A DNA stretch of 64,000 nt from Alkalimarinus sediminis (GTDB lineage Bacteria > Pseudomonadota > Gammaproteobacteria > Pseudomonadales > Oleiphilaceae), in the NCBI RefSeq assembly GCF_026427595.1, contig NZ_CP101527.1, forward strand, positions 1,125,001-1,189,000, in the 5' to 3' direction. The notes under the pieces were generated by a model. That model worked only from the letters and a program-made list of their open reading frames with translations. It made no database searches and had not been told where the DNA came from. Of this stretch, positions 24,295 through 32,899 are shown piece after piece (the first letter of the stretch is position 1; each line of letters begins with the position of its first letter). The translations under genes and the position numbers were made by a program.

Positions 24295-26010
24295 ATGTCG
24301 TTATGTGACTTTGTGTTTGAGCCGACCGAGCGTCATCGGCTCATCTCGCCAAAGGAGTACCCGATAGCTAGAGGATTTGAAGCCTTTGATATGCCTGCCG
24401 GTCAGGTTAATACGGCTTATATCCTAGATACCAAAGATCATTTTATTTTTATCTGGGGGGATCCTTCACAGCGCTATCAAGATCAGATTATTTCTGCCTC
24501 TGTAATGGCTGAAACATTCTCTTCATACTGGGGAAGAAGCTGGGTATGCCTGTTTAAGCGGTCTAATCGTCTTTATGGAGCCGTAGATAAGTTAGGGCTA
24601 TTTCCTATCTTTCATACTCAGCAGGGGTCAAAACACCTACTCACATCCACTCGCAGTCAAATGGCTAAGCGACTAGAAACCTGTTGCAGAATAGACTCCA
24701 AAGGGCTGATACAGCTAATTGCCTTTGGTCAAATGTTTAATGAAACCTCTCTACTAGATAGCGTTAAACAGCTCAAAGCGGGGCGGATGTTTTGTATTGA
24801 TGAAATGAGCGGCTACACCGACCGAGCACCTAAAACACTTAACTTATTGAACCACTCGACGACTTCGTTAAACCATGCTGTGGCGGCGTTTCATGAGGCG
24901 GTAGGGTTGTGCTTTAAAAATGAGGAACAGCCGATTATTTCGCTTTCGGCCGGTCTGGACTCTCGTTTGATTCTCGCAGCAGCATTAAGTAATGGTGTCC
25001 GTCCTATCTGCTTAGGGTACGGACAAGAAGGCTCTGCAGATATGGTTATTGCTGCTGAAATAGCTAATAAGTTTAACCTGCCATTCTTTAAGGCTGATTT
25101 AGCTAATAGCTCAGATCATTGGGCTGCGGCACACAGAATTGCAACAGAAGGGGGCGGGGAAGTCCCAACCCAGCATGGACATGCTCTATTAGACGATAAA
25201 TTGCTGCAGCTGACCCAAGGCAGAGCGATCATCACGGGGACCGGTGGTGAGTTTTATCGCGCGTTCTATTATGACAGGGGAATGCCTGGCTACAGTATCT
25301 TCGGCTCAACGCTACTCAATGAGAAATTGTTGCCGAGAGCCACTCGCTACATAACCCAAGAGTTTGGCAAGTTAAGCACTCCCTTTTTTGAGGCGTTTCC
25401 GACACTAAAACCTGAGTTAGAAGGCATGTTAAATCATGTACTCAAACCATATGAAAGCCAGTGCGAGAGTGCCGCTGACTATATGGATAGTGTGTACTTA
25501 GGTGAGCGCGTGTCGAGAATGGTGGTAGCAGGGCAGCAGTTGTTAGACCGCTACTATGATCGCTGCCACCCTTTTCTGGATCCAACTGTAATTACTGAAG
25601 TGGGTAACCTACCTGTTTCGTACAAACTGGGGAGCACCTTCCACCGTAAGGCTATCGAAGTGTTATGCCCAGAGCTTGCAGACATTCGATGGGACAAAAC
25701 CAATAGACCGCTTCGCTCAGGCTTAAAGTGGACAGAACAGTATCCCGCGCTTGCATCAAAACTAAAGGTTAAACCTAGCTGGGGTAAAACCGGGCTGCCC
25801 ATGTTTGATTATAACCGTCTAATGTCTCACGAATCGTTAGATACGTTAGTTCCTCACTTTACATCACAAGGGTATGCCTATAACGAAGTAAAACAGGGGT
25901 TTGATGTGTTGTTATCTGGCTCTTCAGCGCTCCATCTTAAAGGGGTGTCAAAATCATTATCGTTGTTTAAGCATGAGCTAAATATTGAGCAAGAGGGGGC
26001 TGCAGCATGA
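24295..26010 (+). CDS. Asparagine-synthase-like protein lacking the amidotransferase cysteine
   Basis: A 571-residue protein with the synthetase half of AsnB: the pyrophosphatase loop ISLSAGLDSRL (about 216-225) that binds ATP, followed by the alpha-helical C-terminal domain. The N-terminal part is AsnB-like in size (about 1-190) but begins MSLC rather than MC, so the nucleophile that hydrolyses glutamine is absent. Ammonia transfer from glutamine is therefore unlikely, and it may activate a carboxylate for another amine. AGGAG precedes the ATG. It heads the plus-strand operon and overlaps the next glycosyltransferase by 4 bases. In this setting, amidation of a uronic acid in the polymer is a reasonable guess (inference). 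I recall no such gene in Vibrio syp. Confidence 0.88.
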   Translation: MSLCDFVFEPTERHRLISPKEYPIARGFEAFDMPAGQVNTAYILDTKDHFIFIWGDPSQRYQDQIISASVMAETFSSYWGRSWVCLFKRSNRLYGAVDKLGLFPIFHTQQGSKHLLTSTRSQMAKRLETCCRIDSKGLIQLIAFGQMFNETSLLDSVKQLKAGRMFCIDEMSGYTDRAPKTLNLLNHSTTSLNHAVAAFHEAVGLCFKNEEQPIISLSAGLDSRLILAAALSNGVRPICLGYGQEGSADMVIAAEIANKFNLPFFKADLANSSDHWAAAHRIATEGGGEVPTQHGHALLDDKLLQLTQGRAIITGTGGEFYRAFYYDRGMPGYSIFGSTLLNEKLLPRATRYITQEFGKLSTPFFEAFPTLKPELEGMLNHVLKPYESQCESAADYMDSVYLGERVSRMVVAGQQLLDRYYDRCHPFLDPTVITEVGNLPVSYKLGSTFHRKAIEVLCPELADIRWDKTNRPLRSGLKWTEQYPALASKLKVKPSWGKTGLPMFDYNRLMSHESLDTLVPHFTSQGYAYNEVKQGFDVLLSGSSALHLKGVSKSLSLFKHELNIEQEGAAA

Positions 26011-27188
26011 AGAAGGTAGGTTATGTATTAGCGGCATTTCCGGTGTTGTCTGAAACATTTGTCGGGACCGAAATTCGGGCAATGGAACAGCTGGGTCATA
26101 ACATTGTGCCTATTGCGTTTGAACGATCCTCTGCACCGGTGCAAAACAAAGATCAGCGATTCTTAAATGAGACCCATTATGTAACGGATGTGGGCATCTT
26201 AGATATTTTGGCAAATGTTCCGTTTAGGTTGGGTAAGTTGAGGGAGGCTGTATCGTTTGCACAATCACAGACCTCTGTTCGGTTCAGATCCCTTATGTGG
26301 CAAGCCCTTAAAGTGGCTGCAATCGCAAAAAAACAGGGGTGCGAGCATCTGCATGCCCATTTTGCCCTTAACTCCGCGGCCACAGCCATTGTTGCAGCTA
26401 AACTTTTGAATATCTCAGTGTCATTTGTTGGACACGGATTTGATGTATATGTAGAGCCTTATGACCTTGCATTAAAGCTTGATTATGCAGACTTTGTGAT
26501 TGCGGTCTGTGATCAGATGAAGCAAGACTTTGACCGCCTTAGCCAACCCGATAAGGCTAAATTGATGCACTGTGGCATCGATCTTAATGGGTTCCCTCTA
26601 ACGAATAGAAAAAAGTTTACCAATCGCTTGCTCTTTGTGGGGCGACTGGTTGAGAAGAAAGGCATTAGTTACCTGCTTCAGGCGCTCTCTCAAATGGAAC
26701 GATCAACCTTACCGCAAGTTGATTTGGTGGGTGATGGCCCGTTAAAGGCGCAAATTGAGCAAGAGATAAAACTCAAAGGGCTCGATGAGTATGTTCACTT
26801 TTTAGGCCTTAAAGATGCTGATTGGTTAAAAACCAATGCCCAGCAGTATAGTGGTTTAATCGCACCATTTTGTGAGGCTAGCAACGGCGATAAAGACACC
26901 GGGCCACTCGTTGTTAAAGAGGCCATGGCGCTTGGCCTTCCGGTAATTTCCACCGATTTTATGGGGGTTAAGGAGATTATCGATGATCATACCGGTTGGA
27001 AGGTGGAGCCGTCTAACGCTAGCGCTCTAGCCCAGGCCATTGAAGAGTGGCAAGCTCTTGATGCCCATGCTCGCGAAAGCATGGTCCTGGCTGCACGTCA
27101 GCGAGTTGAAACCTTCTTTACATCGTTTCAAACCACCAAAATACTATCAACTGCCATTAATCAGGTGCCTTATGAATTCAGTCGTTAG
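26007..27188 (+). CDS. Glycosyltransferase family 4 (WcaL/AmsK-like)
   Basis: A 393-residue GT-B enzyme of the colanic-acid type. The N-terminus is VGYVLAAFPVLSETFVGTEI, with LHAHFALNSAAT and FVGHGFDVYVEP in the acceptor domain. The donor domain has LLFVGRLVEKKGISYLLQAL and an E-x7-E region at GPLVVKEAMALGLPVISTD. Its ATG overlaps the asparagine-synthase-like stop (ATGA). It overlaps the flippase gene by 17 bases. By position it corresponds to one of sypH/I/J. Confidence 0.92.
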   Translation: MKKVGYVLAAFPVLSETFVGTEIRAMEQLGHNIVPIAFERSSAPVQNKDQRFLNETHYVTDVGILDILANVPFRLGKLREAVSFAQSQTSVRFRSLMWQALKVAAIAKKQGCEHLHAHFALNSAATAIVAAKLLNISVSFVGHGFDVYVEPYDLALKLDYADFVIAVCDQMKQDFDRLSQPDKAKLMHCGIDLNGFPLTNRKKFTNRLLFVGRLVEKKGISYLLQALSQMERSTLPQVDLVGDGPLKAQIEQEIKLKGLDEYVHFLGLKDADWLKTNAQQYSGLIAPFCEASNGDKDTGPLVVKEAMALGLPVISTDFMGVKEIIDDHTGWKVEPSNASALAQAIEEWQALDAHARESMVLAARQRVETFFTSFQTTKILSTAINQVPYEFSR

Positions 27189-28575
27189 GCAAGCACTGTT
27201 TTATGGCGTTGGACTGCTAGTGATGAAGGGGGTCTCCTTTATCATGCTACCGATTGTGACTCGTTATCTGCCTGTTGCGGAGTATGGCAGGCTCGATATC
27301 CTAGTAACGTTGATGAATGTTGGCAGCATTGTGGCAGGCTTTGGCATTGTAGAGGCCGTGTATCGATACCACGGTTATGCTAAGTCTGAGCAAGAACGAA
27401 GGGTGATTGTTTCGTCTGGCTTTACTGTGAGTGTGCTGCTATCAACCCTTCTATTGCTTATTTTGTTGCCATTCTTACCGGTTTTGTTAGCAGTGATGCC
27501 TGGAAACCTAGAAGCAAAAAGTATTGTCTTGGCGCTGGTTAATATCGCGGTTGGGGGAATTACTTCAGTACCCTTGGCTTGGTTAAGAATGCGAGATCTT
27601 GCCCAATGGTTTTTTGTTTTCACAACGGTAAAGGCAGTTATTCAGGGCGTGATGACCTTTGTGTTGTTAGATTTGGGGTGGGGAGTCGATGGTGTTCTTT
27701 GGAGTGGCCTTATCTCAAACCTGTTATTGATGGCTGTTTTAGTGGGCTTTCAGTGGCGACAAAGCGGCATGACCGTCGATATAGCGGTAGCGAAAAAGAT
27801 GATGGTTTATGGTTTACCGTTAGTGTTAGGCGGCGTTTGTCTCTTTGTTAGTGGCGGGTTAGAGCGTTGGGTGCTGGCGGGTTATACCGATACGGCTACG
27901 TTGGCGACCTATGGCGTTGCATCGATGTTTGCTTTGGTTGTTGCGTTTTTAGTAGAGCCTTTCACTCTCTGGTGGTTCCCAAAACGGTTTGAATATTTAG
28001 GCCGAAACGAAGGACGAGAGTTAAATGCATACTACTCGTCAATTGGGGTATCACTCAGCATGATGGCTGCCATGATCATCTCTTTGGTTAGCCCATTCAT
28101 TATTCGGTTTATATTACCTGAGAGCTACCATGGTGCGGCTGAAATCGTACCGGTACTGGCCATTGCAATGGCGATCAAACAGAGTGCACATTTAATGAAT
28201 GTGGGGTGCTATATTAGCGGTTCAACCACATTACCCACCAAAATCAATATGATTCTGGCTGCATTCTCACTGGTTGTTTACCCGCTTGCCATTCTTCTTC
28301 AGGGGGCAGAAGGGGTCATGGTGGGAGTGGTAATGGTTAATATTGTTAGATTTGCACTGTTCTATGTTTATAGCCAAAAAGCGCTATATCTTGATTACCC
28401 TTTAGCTTTCATAGCGAGACAGTTTATTTGTTTAGTCGCGATTGTCTTGGTTGGCACGCAATCTGCTCTACTCACACTATTAATTATTATATTTGCGTTT
28501 TGCGACAGCGCTGTTTTTATAAAGCGAAAAACAGCCAGTTTGCCAGACCGTGTTAATAGTCAGGTGGTGGGATAG
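27172..28575 (+). CDS. sypK: Wzx-type lipid-linked oligosaccharide flippase, SypK-like
   Basis: A 467-residue polytopic membrane protein of the polysaccharide biosynthesis (MOP) family with about 12-14 helices. The start is typical (QALFYGVGLLVMKGVSFIML followed by PIVTRYLPVAEYGRLD). It would move the finished lipid-linked unit to the periplasmic face. The true start is the ATG at 27172, inside the end of the upstream gene and with AGGTG before it; a longer frame back to 27040 only repeats sequence read in the other frame for the glycosyltransferase. The Wzy-like gene begins 2 bases after the stop. Confidence 0.92.
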   Translation: MNSVVRQALFYGVGLLVMKGVSFIMLPIVTRYLPVAEYGRLDILVTLMNVGSIVAGFGIVEAVYRYHGYAKSEQERRVIVSSGFTVSVLLSTLLLLILLPFLPVLLAVMPGNLEAKSIVLALVNIAVGGITSVPLAWLRMRDLAQWFFVFTTVKAVIQGVMTFVLLDLGWGVDGVLWSGLISNLLLMAVLVGFQWRQSGMTVDIAVAKKMMVYGLPLVLGGVCLFVSGGLERWVLAGYTDTATLATYGVASMFALVVAFLVEPFTLWWFPKRFEYLGRNEGRELNAYYSSIGVSLSMMAAMIISLVSPFIIRFILPESYHGAAEIVPVLAIAMAIKQSAHLMNVGCYISGSTTLPTKINMILAAFSLVVYPLAILLQGAEGVMVGVVMVNIVRFALFYVYSQKALYLDYPLAFIARQFICLVAIVLVGTQSALLTLLIIIFAFCDSAVFIKRKTASLPDRVNSQVVG

Positions 28576-28577
28576 CA

Positions 28578-29966
28578 ATGAATATTCAAGCTGTTAAGTA
28601 TCCTTCGGTGTTATTGATTGCCCTAATGGCGGCTTCAACAGCTGCACTGTTTTTTATACCTCACCCATTAGTCTTGTTTGGCTTGCCTGTGGCGGTGTTT
28701 GCAGGTTGGTTTGCATTGCGCTTCCCATTTTATATCTGCCTTGGCTTCATTGTTTTCTCGTTCTTTAGAATTCATGAGGCCTTCCCGGTGTTGTTACCTC
28801 TAAGAATACCTCAGCTATTGGCGTTGGGATCATTTGCGGTTATCGGTTGGCACCTGTTTGTGTCTAAAAGAATGAGTGTCTACTGGGCACCCAACTTATC
28901 GCTGTTTATAGGGTTTTTTTTACTGGTTACCGCTGGTGCGTTATTGGCAACCGATCGAGCAAGTGCGATCGGGGCGATTACCGGTAGCTATAGCAAAATT
29001 ATGATTATGGTGTTCGCGATTGCGTGGCTAACTCGCAACACTCAAGATTTCGAGAAGGCGGGTATGTTTTTCGCCATCGCCGGTGCGCTGATTGGCTGTG
29101 TCGCCATTTTTAATAAACTGAATGGTATCGGCCTGGTAGAAGGCACCCGCGTCACCATAGGTAGAAACATTGGGTCGATGATCGGTGATCCAAATGATTT
29201 AGCGTTAGTACTTACGTTTCCACTTAGTTTCGCCCTGAGTTTTGTAATCACTCCAGGGTATAAACGTTATCAAAAACTGTTTTTTGCGCTTATTTATCTT
29301 TGTATTGCATGGGCCATCATTTCAACGCAGAGCCGAGGTGGCCTATTGGGGATGGTCTCTGTAACCGGGATCGCTGCTTGGCGACTGTCCACTAATAAGC
29401 TAGCGGTTATCGCATTAGGCGTAGTTGCTTTAGCGGTATTAGTGGCGGTAGCCGGTATATCAGACCGATCGTCCGGAGGAGCTGCAGAGCAAGGGGTTGA
29501 TGAATCGGCCATGGGGCGAATATACGCCTGGGAAGCGGCTATAAAAATGGCGGTTAGCCGTCCAATCAGTGGCGTCGGAATCGATAATTTTTATGCCAAT
29601 TACTATTTTTACAGTAGTCACTGGGATGGCAAGAATCATGCTGTACATTCCACATGGTTTCAGGTTCTTGCTGAAACAGGTTTTTTAGGTTTTTGTGTTT
29701 TCGTATGGTTAGTGAAACGAACATTCGGTTCTATCACTGGCTCGCTCAATAAACTATCAGAAAAACGGGGTGCTTACCCACCGGCGATGTTGATGATGGC
29801 TCAGGCGTTATTTTCAGGTTTAGTCGGTTTTTGCATCTCGGGTACATTTTTAACGCAAGGGTTTATCTGGCCGTTTTACATATTATTTGCCCTTTCGGTC
29901 GCCCTTGAACGTTACTTAAACCAGAGTCACAACAGTGGCTCATCGACTATCCACGCAAAACAATAA
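28578..29966 (+). CDS. sypL: O-antigen ligase/polymerase (Wzy-like), SypL-like
   Basis: A 462-residue protein of 10-12 membrane helices with the Wzy_C/O-antigen-ligase pattern. A central loop contains STQSRGGLLGM, and a large periplasmic loop carries GRIYAWEAAIKMAVSRPISGVGIDNFYANY and HAVHSTWFQVLAETGFLG. It would join units into the polymer in the periplasm. It lies directly after the flippase and 67 bp before the next glycosyltransferase. Confidence 0.92.
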   Translation: MNIQAVKYPSVLLIALMAASTAALFFIPHPLVLFGLPVAVFAGWFALRFPFYICLGFIVFSFFRIHEAFPVLLPLRIPQLLALGSFAVIGWHLFVSKRMSVYWAPNLSLFIGFFLLVTAGALLATDRASAIGAITGSYSKIMIMVFAIAWLTRNTQDFEKAGMFFAIAGALIGCVAIFNKLNGIGLVEGTRVTIGRNIGSMIGDPNDLALVLTFPLSFALSFVITPGYKRYQKLFFALIYLCIAWAIISTQSRGGLLGMVSVTGIAAWRLSTNKLAVIALGVVALAVLVAVAGISDRSSGGAAEQGVDESAMGRIYAWEAAIKMAVSRPISGVGIDNFYANYYFYSSHWDGKNHAVHSTWFQVLAETGFLGFCVFVWLVKRTFGSITGSLNKLSEKRGAYPPAMLMMAQALFSGLVGFCISGTFLTQGFIWPFYILFALSVALERYLNQSHNSGSSTIHAKQ

Positions 29967-30033
29967 TCGGTTTTGTGGGTATTCCTATTGGGATTAGCAA
30001 ATTAGCAACATGTATTCTAAAAAGGTGTTCAGT

Positions 30034-30987
30034 ATGAAAAATAGTCCAGATGTCAGTATCGTAATACCTAACTTCAACTGTCTTAAGTTCTTACCCACCT
30101 GTATTGAGAGCATACGTTCTCAAAAAGGGGTAGATTACGAAATTATTGTCATTGATGATGGCTCTACTGACGGTTCCCTAGAGTGGTTGAATAGAGAGAG
30201 TGAGAACGATGAACGACTAAAGGTTTATGCCGAAAAAGGCCTAGGGGCAGGCTCAGCCCGAAACCTTGCAGTACAGCTGTGTAGTGCAGAGCTAGTCGCG
30301 TTTCTCGATGCAGATGATTTCTGGACAGAAGGTAAGCTGGCCAAGCAAGTGGCTTATCACCAACAGAACGAGTCGGTTGTTTTATCCTTTAGCGATTATG
30401 AGCATATTGAAGAAGAGAGTGGAGAAGGCATCATCGGCTGCTTTGAGTTTTGGCCGCGTTTTTCTGCCATTGCGGCCACAACAGAAAGTTGCGGCTACAA
30501 ACGTCTTACTAACCCCTGCGGGACGATCTTTGCTGAAAACGTTGTGGGTACATCGTCTGTGATGATCAGAAAATCAGCCTTCTTAGCCGTGTCAGGGTTT
30601 GACTCATCACTCAACTCAGCCAGTGACTGGGATCTATGGTTAAAGCTGGCTCAAATTGGTGACGTTGCATTTACTAAAGAGAAGGCAATGGGCTATTTAA
30701 TCCGTGCAGGATCGATGACGAGTAACAAAGGCAATCGAATCAAGGCGATGGAAACCATTGTTGAGAGACATGCAGTTGCTGCTACCGATGAATTTGGAGG
30801 CGCTTTTTCGTTTGCAAAAGCGCGCCTGGCTGATGGCTATCGAGAAATGTATATCGCCCAGCGTCAACCGCTTCGGTCTTTACAATATAGTATTAAGGCG
30901 CTCTGCCATGTACCTTCATCTACACACGTTAAATCTGTTTTGTCGGATGTAGTACAGCTCTTTAAAGGTAAGCCTGCCACTCGTTAG
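30034..30987 (+). CDS. Glycosyltransferase family 2
   Basis: A 317-residue soluble GT-A enzyme. SIVIPNFNCLKFLPTCIESI opens the fold, with IDDGSTDGS for the nucleotide sugar and LDADDFW for the metal-binding DxD. A WDLWLKLA segment marks the acceptor side. The ATG at 30034 has AAGGTG six bases upstream; the in-frame ATG at 30010 has none. It is the last gene of the plus-strand operon; after it comes a repeat array and no visible intrinsic terminator. Confidence 0.92.
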   Translation: MKNSPDVSIVIPNFNCLKFLPTCIESIRSQKGVDYEIIVIDDGSTDGSLEWLNRESENDERLKVYAEKGLGAGSARNLAVQLCSAELVAFLDADDFWTEGKLAKQVAYHQQNESVVLSFSDYEHIEEESGEGIIGCFEFWPRFSAIAATTESCGYKRLTNPCGTIFAENVVGTSSVMIRKSAFLAVSGFDSSLNSASDWDLWLKLAQIGDVAFTKEKAMGYLIRAGSMTSNKGNRIKAMETIVERHAVAATDEFGGAFSFAKARLADGYREMYIAQRQPLRSLQYSIKALCHVPSSTHVKSVLSDVVQLFKGKPATR

Positions 30988-31022
30988 TGCTTGTTCAGAA
31001 ATACGGTAACTGAACCCTCTTG

Positions 31023-31085
31023 TCATTCCCGCGCACAAGGTGAATTGCGCAACAAGAGAGAGCACCTTTTGGTGAGCGGGATTCA
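31023..31085. repeat. Dispersed TCATTCCCGCG-type repeat, second copy
   Basis: Begins TCATTCCCGCG and ends GCGGGATTCA, similar throughout to 1637-1700 in the same orientation. Like that copy it is followed by an ATGGATTCCCG fragment (about 31109). It lies between the last gene of the Wzx/Wzy operon and the tandem array. The rest of 30988-31190 holds no gene; an inverted repeat of GTTAAC type is at about 31145-31178. Confidence 0.6.
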
Positions 31086-31192
31086 GTGTTTTAGCGTAGT
31101 TTCGAATCATGGATTCCCGACCTCTCAGATGTCGGCGGATAATAAAGATGTTAACAAATCATATAGTTGTTAACTTTATCCACTGAGAGCCT

Positions 31193-31775
31193 GCAATGCG
31201 ACCCAGTAACCATGTGGGACATAGAATTATAGGGTGCGCTTGCGCACCGAATGGCACCAGTTAGAAGTTGTTCCAAGCCTTCAATGGTGCGCAAGCGCAC
31301 CCTATATTTTCAACTATTAAAATGTATCAATAGCGGCAGTCTCGATCGAAAGTTCAAATCACCTTAATGATCGCTTTTACTTATTTTGTCAGCGCTTTTC
31401 GTCCGTTATAAAGGAGGCCGTTGACCTAAACAGACGTTATTGAATGCTGCAATACGACCACAGTAACCATGTGGACATAGAATCATAGGCTACGCTTGCG
31501 CACCGAATGGCACCAGTTAGAAGATGTTCCGAGCTTTCAATGGTGCGCAAGCGCACCCTATATTTTCAACTACTAAAATGCATTAATAGCGGCAGTCTCG
31601 ATCGAAAGTTCAAATCACCTTAATGATCGCTTTTACTTATCTTGTCAGCTCTTTTCGTCCCTCATAAAGGGGACAGTTGACCTAAACAGACGTTATTGAA
31701 ATGTTGCAATACGACCCAGTAACCATGTGCGACATAGAATCATAGGGTGCGCAAGCGCACCCTATATCTTCAATG
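31193..31775 (+). repeat. Tandem array of a 257-bp repeat with internal palindromes
   Basis: Two nearly complete units (31193-31448, 256 bp; 31449-31705, 257 bp) and a partial third (31706 to about 31775) run head to tail, each starting GCAATRCGACC. Units 1 and 2 each hold the 79-bp palindrome (31228-31306, perfect 21-bp arms; 31484-31562, left arm with two changes). In unit 3 the palindrome has collapsed to 24 bp (31742-31765), the inner part having been lost. A related copy, inverted, is at about 1330-1555. No gene is evident. Confidence 0.9.
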
Positions 31776-31824
31776 GCTAGTTAGTGACTATTTTATAAAG
31801 GCGAGTTGATAAGTAATGAATAGT

Positions 31825-31862
31825 AAAAAGGGTATCAAAATACACATATTGATACCCTTTTT
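31825..31862 (-). terminator. Bidirectional intrinsic terminator
   Basis: A 14-bp perfect stem (31825-31838 and 31849-31862) of AAAAAGGGTATCAA type with a 10-base loop. The A-tract on the left and T-tract on the right give a U-run on both strands. It lies 51 bp beyond the stop of the REC-GGDEF gene on the minus strand. Confidence 0.85.
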
Positions 31863-31912
31863 TATTGGCGGGAGAGAGTTGAGCTAGAGCTGCAGGAGGT
31901 GCTAATCGGCGG

Positions 31913-32899
31913 CTATCCATGCCACTGATTTCGACCGTTGTTCTTACTAAAGTAGAGGTTTTTATCTGCGCTGTTGATTAAGCCAACATGTGCGCTCGAC
32001 TTATCGCTGTATTTGCTTAATGCCAGTGATGAAACCCCAAAGCTGGCGGTAACCGAGAGAGAGTGCTCTTCAAACTCAAACGGTTTGTCGGCAATTAAGT
32101 TACATAACTTATCGGCGACTGTCCTGGCTTGCTCGATAGAGGTGTCAGGCAGCACAATTAGGAACTCTTCTCCACCATATCGACAAACCCAATCTATCCC
32201 ATTACGCAGGTTTTGATTGAGCCTTTCTACAAAGTTCACGAGTACCGCATCACCGCAGGGGTGTCCATGGGTATCGTTGAGTGATTTGAAGTGGTCGATA
32301 TCCGTCATAATGACACTTAAATTACCATTCGTTCGCTCTACTCGTTTAACCTCATTCGGTAGCCTATCTTTGAGATATGCTCGATTATAGGCTCCGGTCA
32401 AGGTGTCTTTTTGCGCCTGATCGAAGTAGTAGCTCTTCATCTTTTCAAGTTGAACATGCTTATCGAGTATTCTCATCCCGCTTAGCACTCTGGCTCTTAA
32501 CTCATCCTTACGGAACGGCTTGGTAATATAGTCGTCTGCACCACCCGATAAACACTGTATGAGATCGTCCGGGCTCGATTTTGAAGTAATCATGATTACA
32601 TAGCGGGTATTAACCTCTGACTCTCGTAGCTTCTTAACGATTGAAAGCCCGTCTTGCCCTGGCATGACCCAGTCGCACAGAATCATTCGGTAGTCATAGG
32701 CCTCTAGGTGCTGGAATGCTTCAGAGTCATTACTGGCGGTATCAACCACCAGACCGGTAGACTCAAGGAGTAGCTTAGTTAGCTCCAGGTGAGTGAGGTC
32801 GTCATCAATTAAGAGTATTTTATGCTTCTCAATTCTATTCTCTAGCATTCTACTATCTAACACCGAAGGGGCCCTGTCTAAAGAGTTACTGAATGGCAT
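31913..32899 (-). CDS. Response regulator diguanylate cyclase (REC-GGDEF)
   Basis: A 328-residue protein: receiver domain (about 25-145, Asp76 in LCDWVMPG) and GGDEF domain (about 165-325, active-site RYGGEEF at 240-246, intact). It should make c-di-GMP when phosphorylated. At the inhibitory-site position, the RxxD that usually stands before the active site reads NGID, with the Arg one place early, so product inhibition may be lost. AGGAG lies nine bases before the ATG. It overlaps the upstream glycosyltransferase by 14 bases and so shares its sigma-54 promoter; a bidirectional terminator follows. This places a c-di-GMP source inside the polysaccharide regulon. Confidence 0.94.
   Translation of the reverse strand: MPFSNSLDRAPSVLDSRMLENRIEKHKILLIDDDLTHLELTKLLLESTGLVVDTASNDSEAFQHLEAYDYRMILCDWVMPGQDGLSIVKKLRESEVNTRYVIMITSKSSPDDLIQCLSGGADDYITKPFRKDELRARVLSGMRILDKHVQLEKMKSYYFDQAQKDTLTGAYNRAYLKDRLPNEVKRVERTNGNLSVIMTDIDHFKSLNDTHGHPCGDAVLVNFVERLNQNLRNGIDWVCRYGGEEFLIVLPDTSIEQARTVADKLCNLIADKPFEFEEHSLSVTASFGVSSLALSKYSDKSSAHVGLINSADKNLYFSKNNGRNQWHG

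Noticed and set aside
27040-27171. Extended N-terminus of the Wzx-like protein from 27040
   Set aside because: This part overlaps the glycosyltransferase coding region in another frame; the flippase fold begins at the ATG at 27172.
31193-31775. Tandem 257-bp units as an integron or CRISPR structure
   Set aside because: No integrase, no attachment-type core sites and no spacers; the unit is internally palindromic and non-coding.
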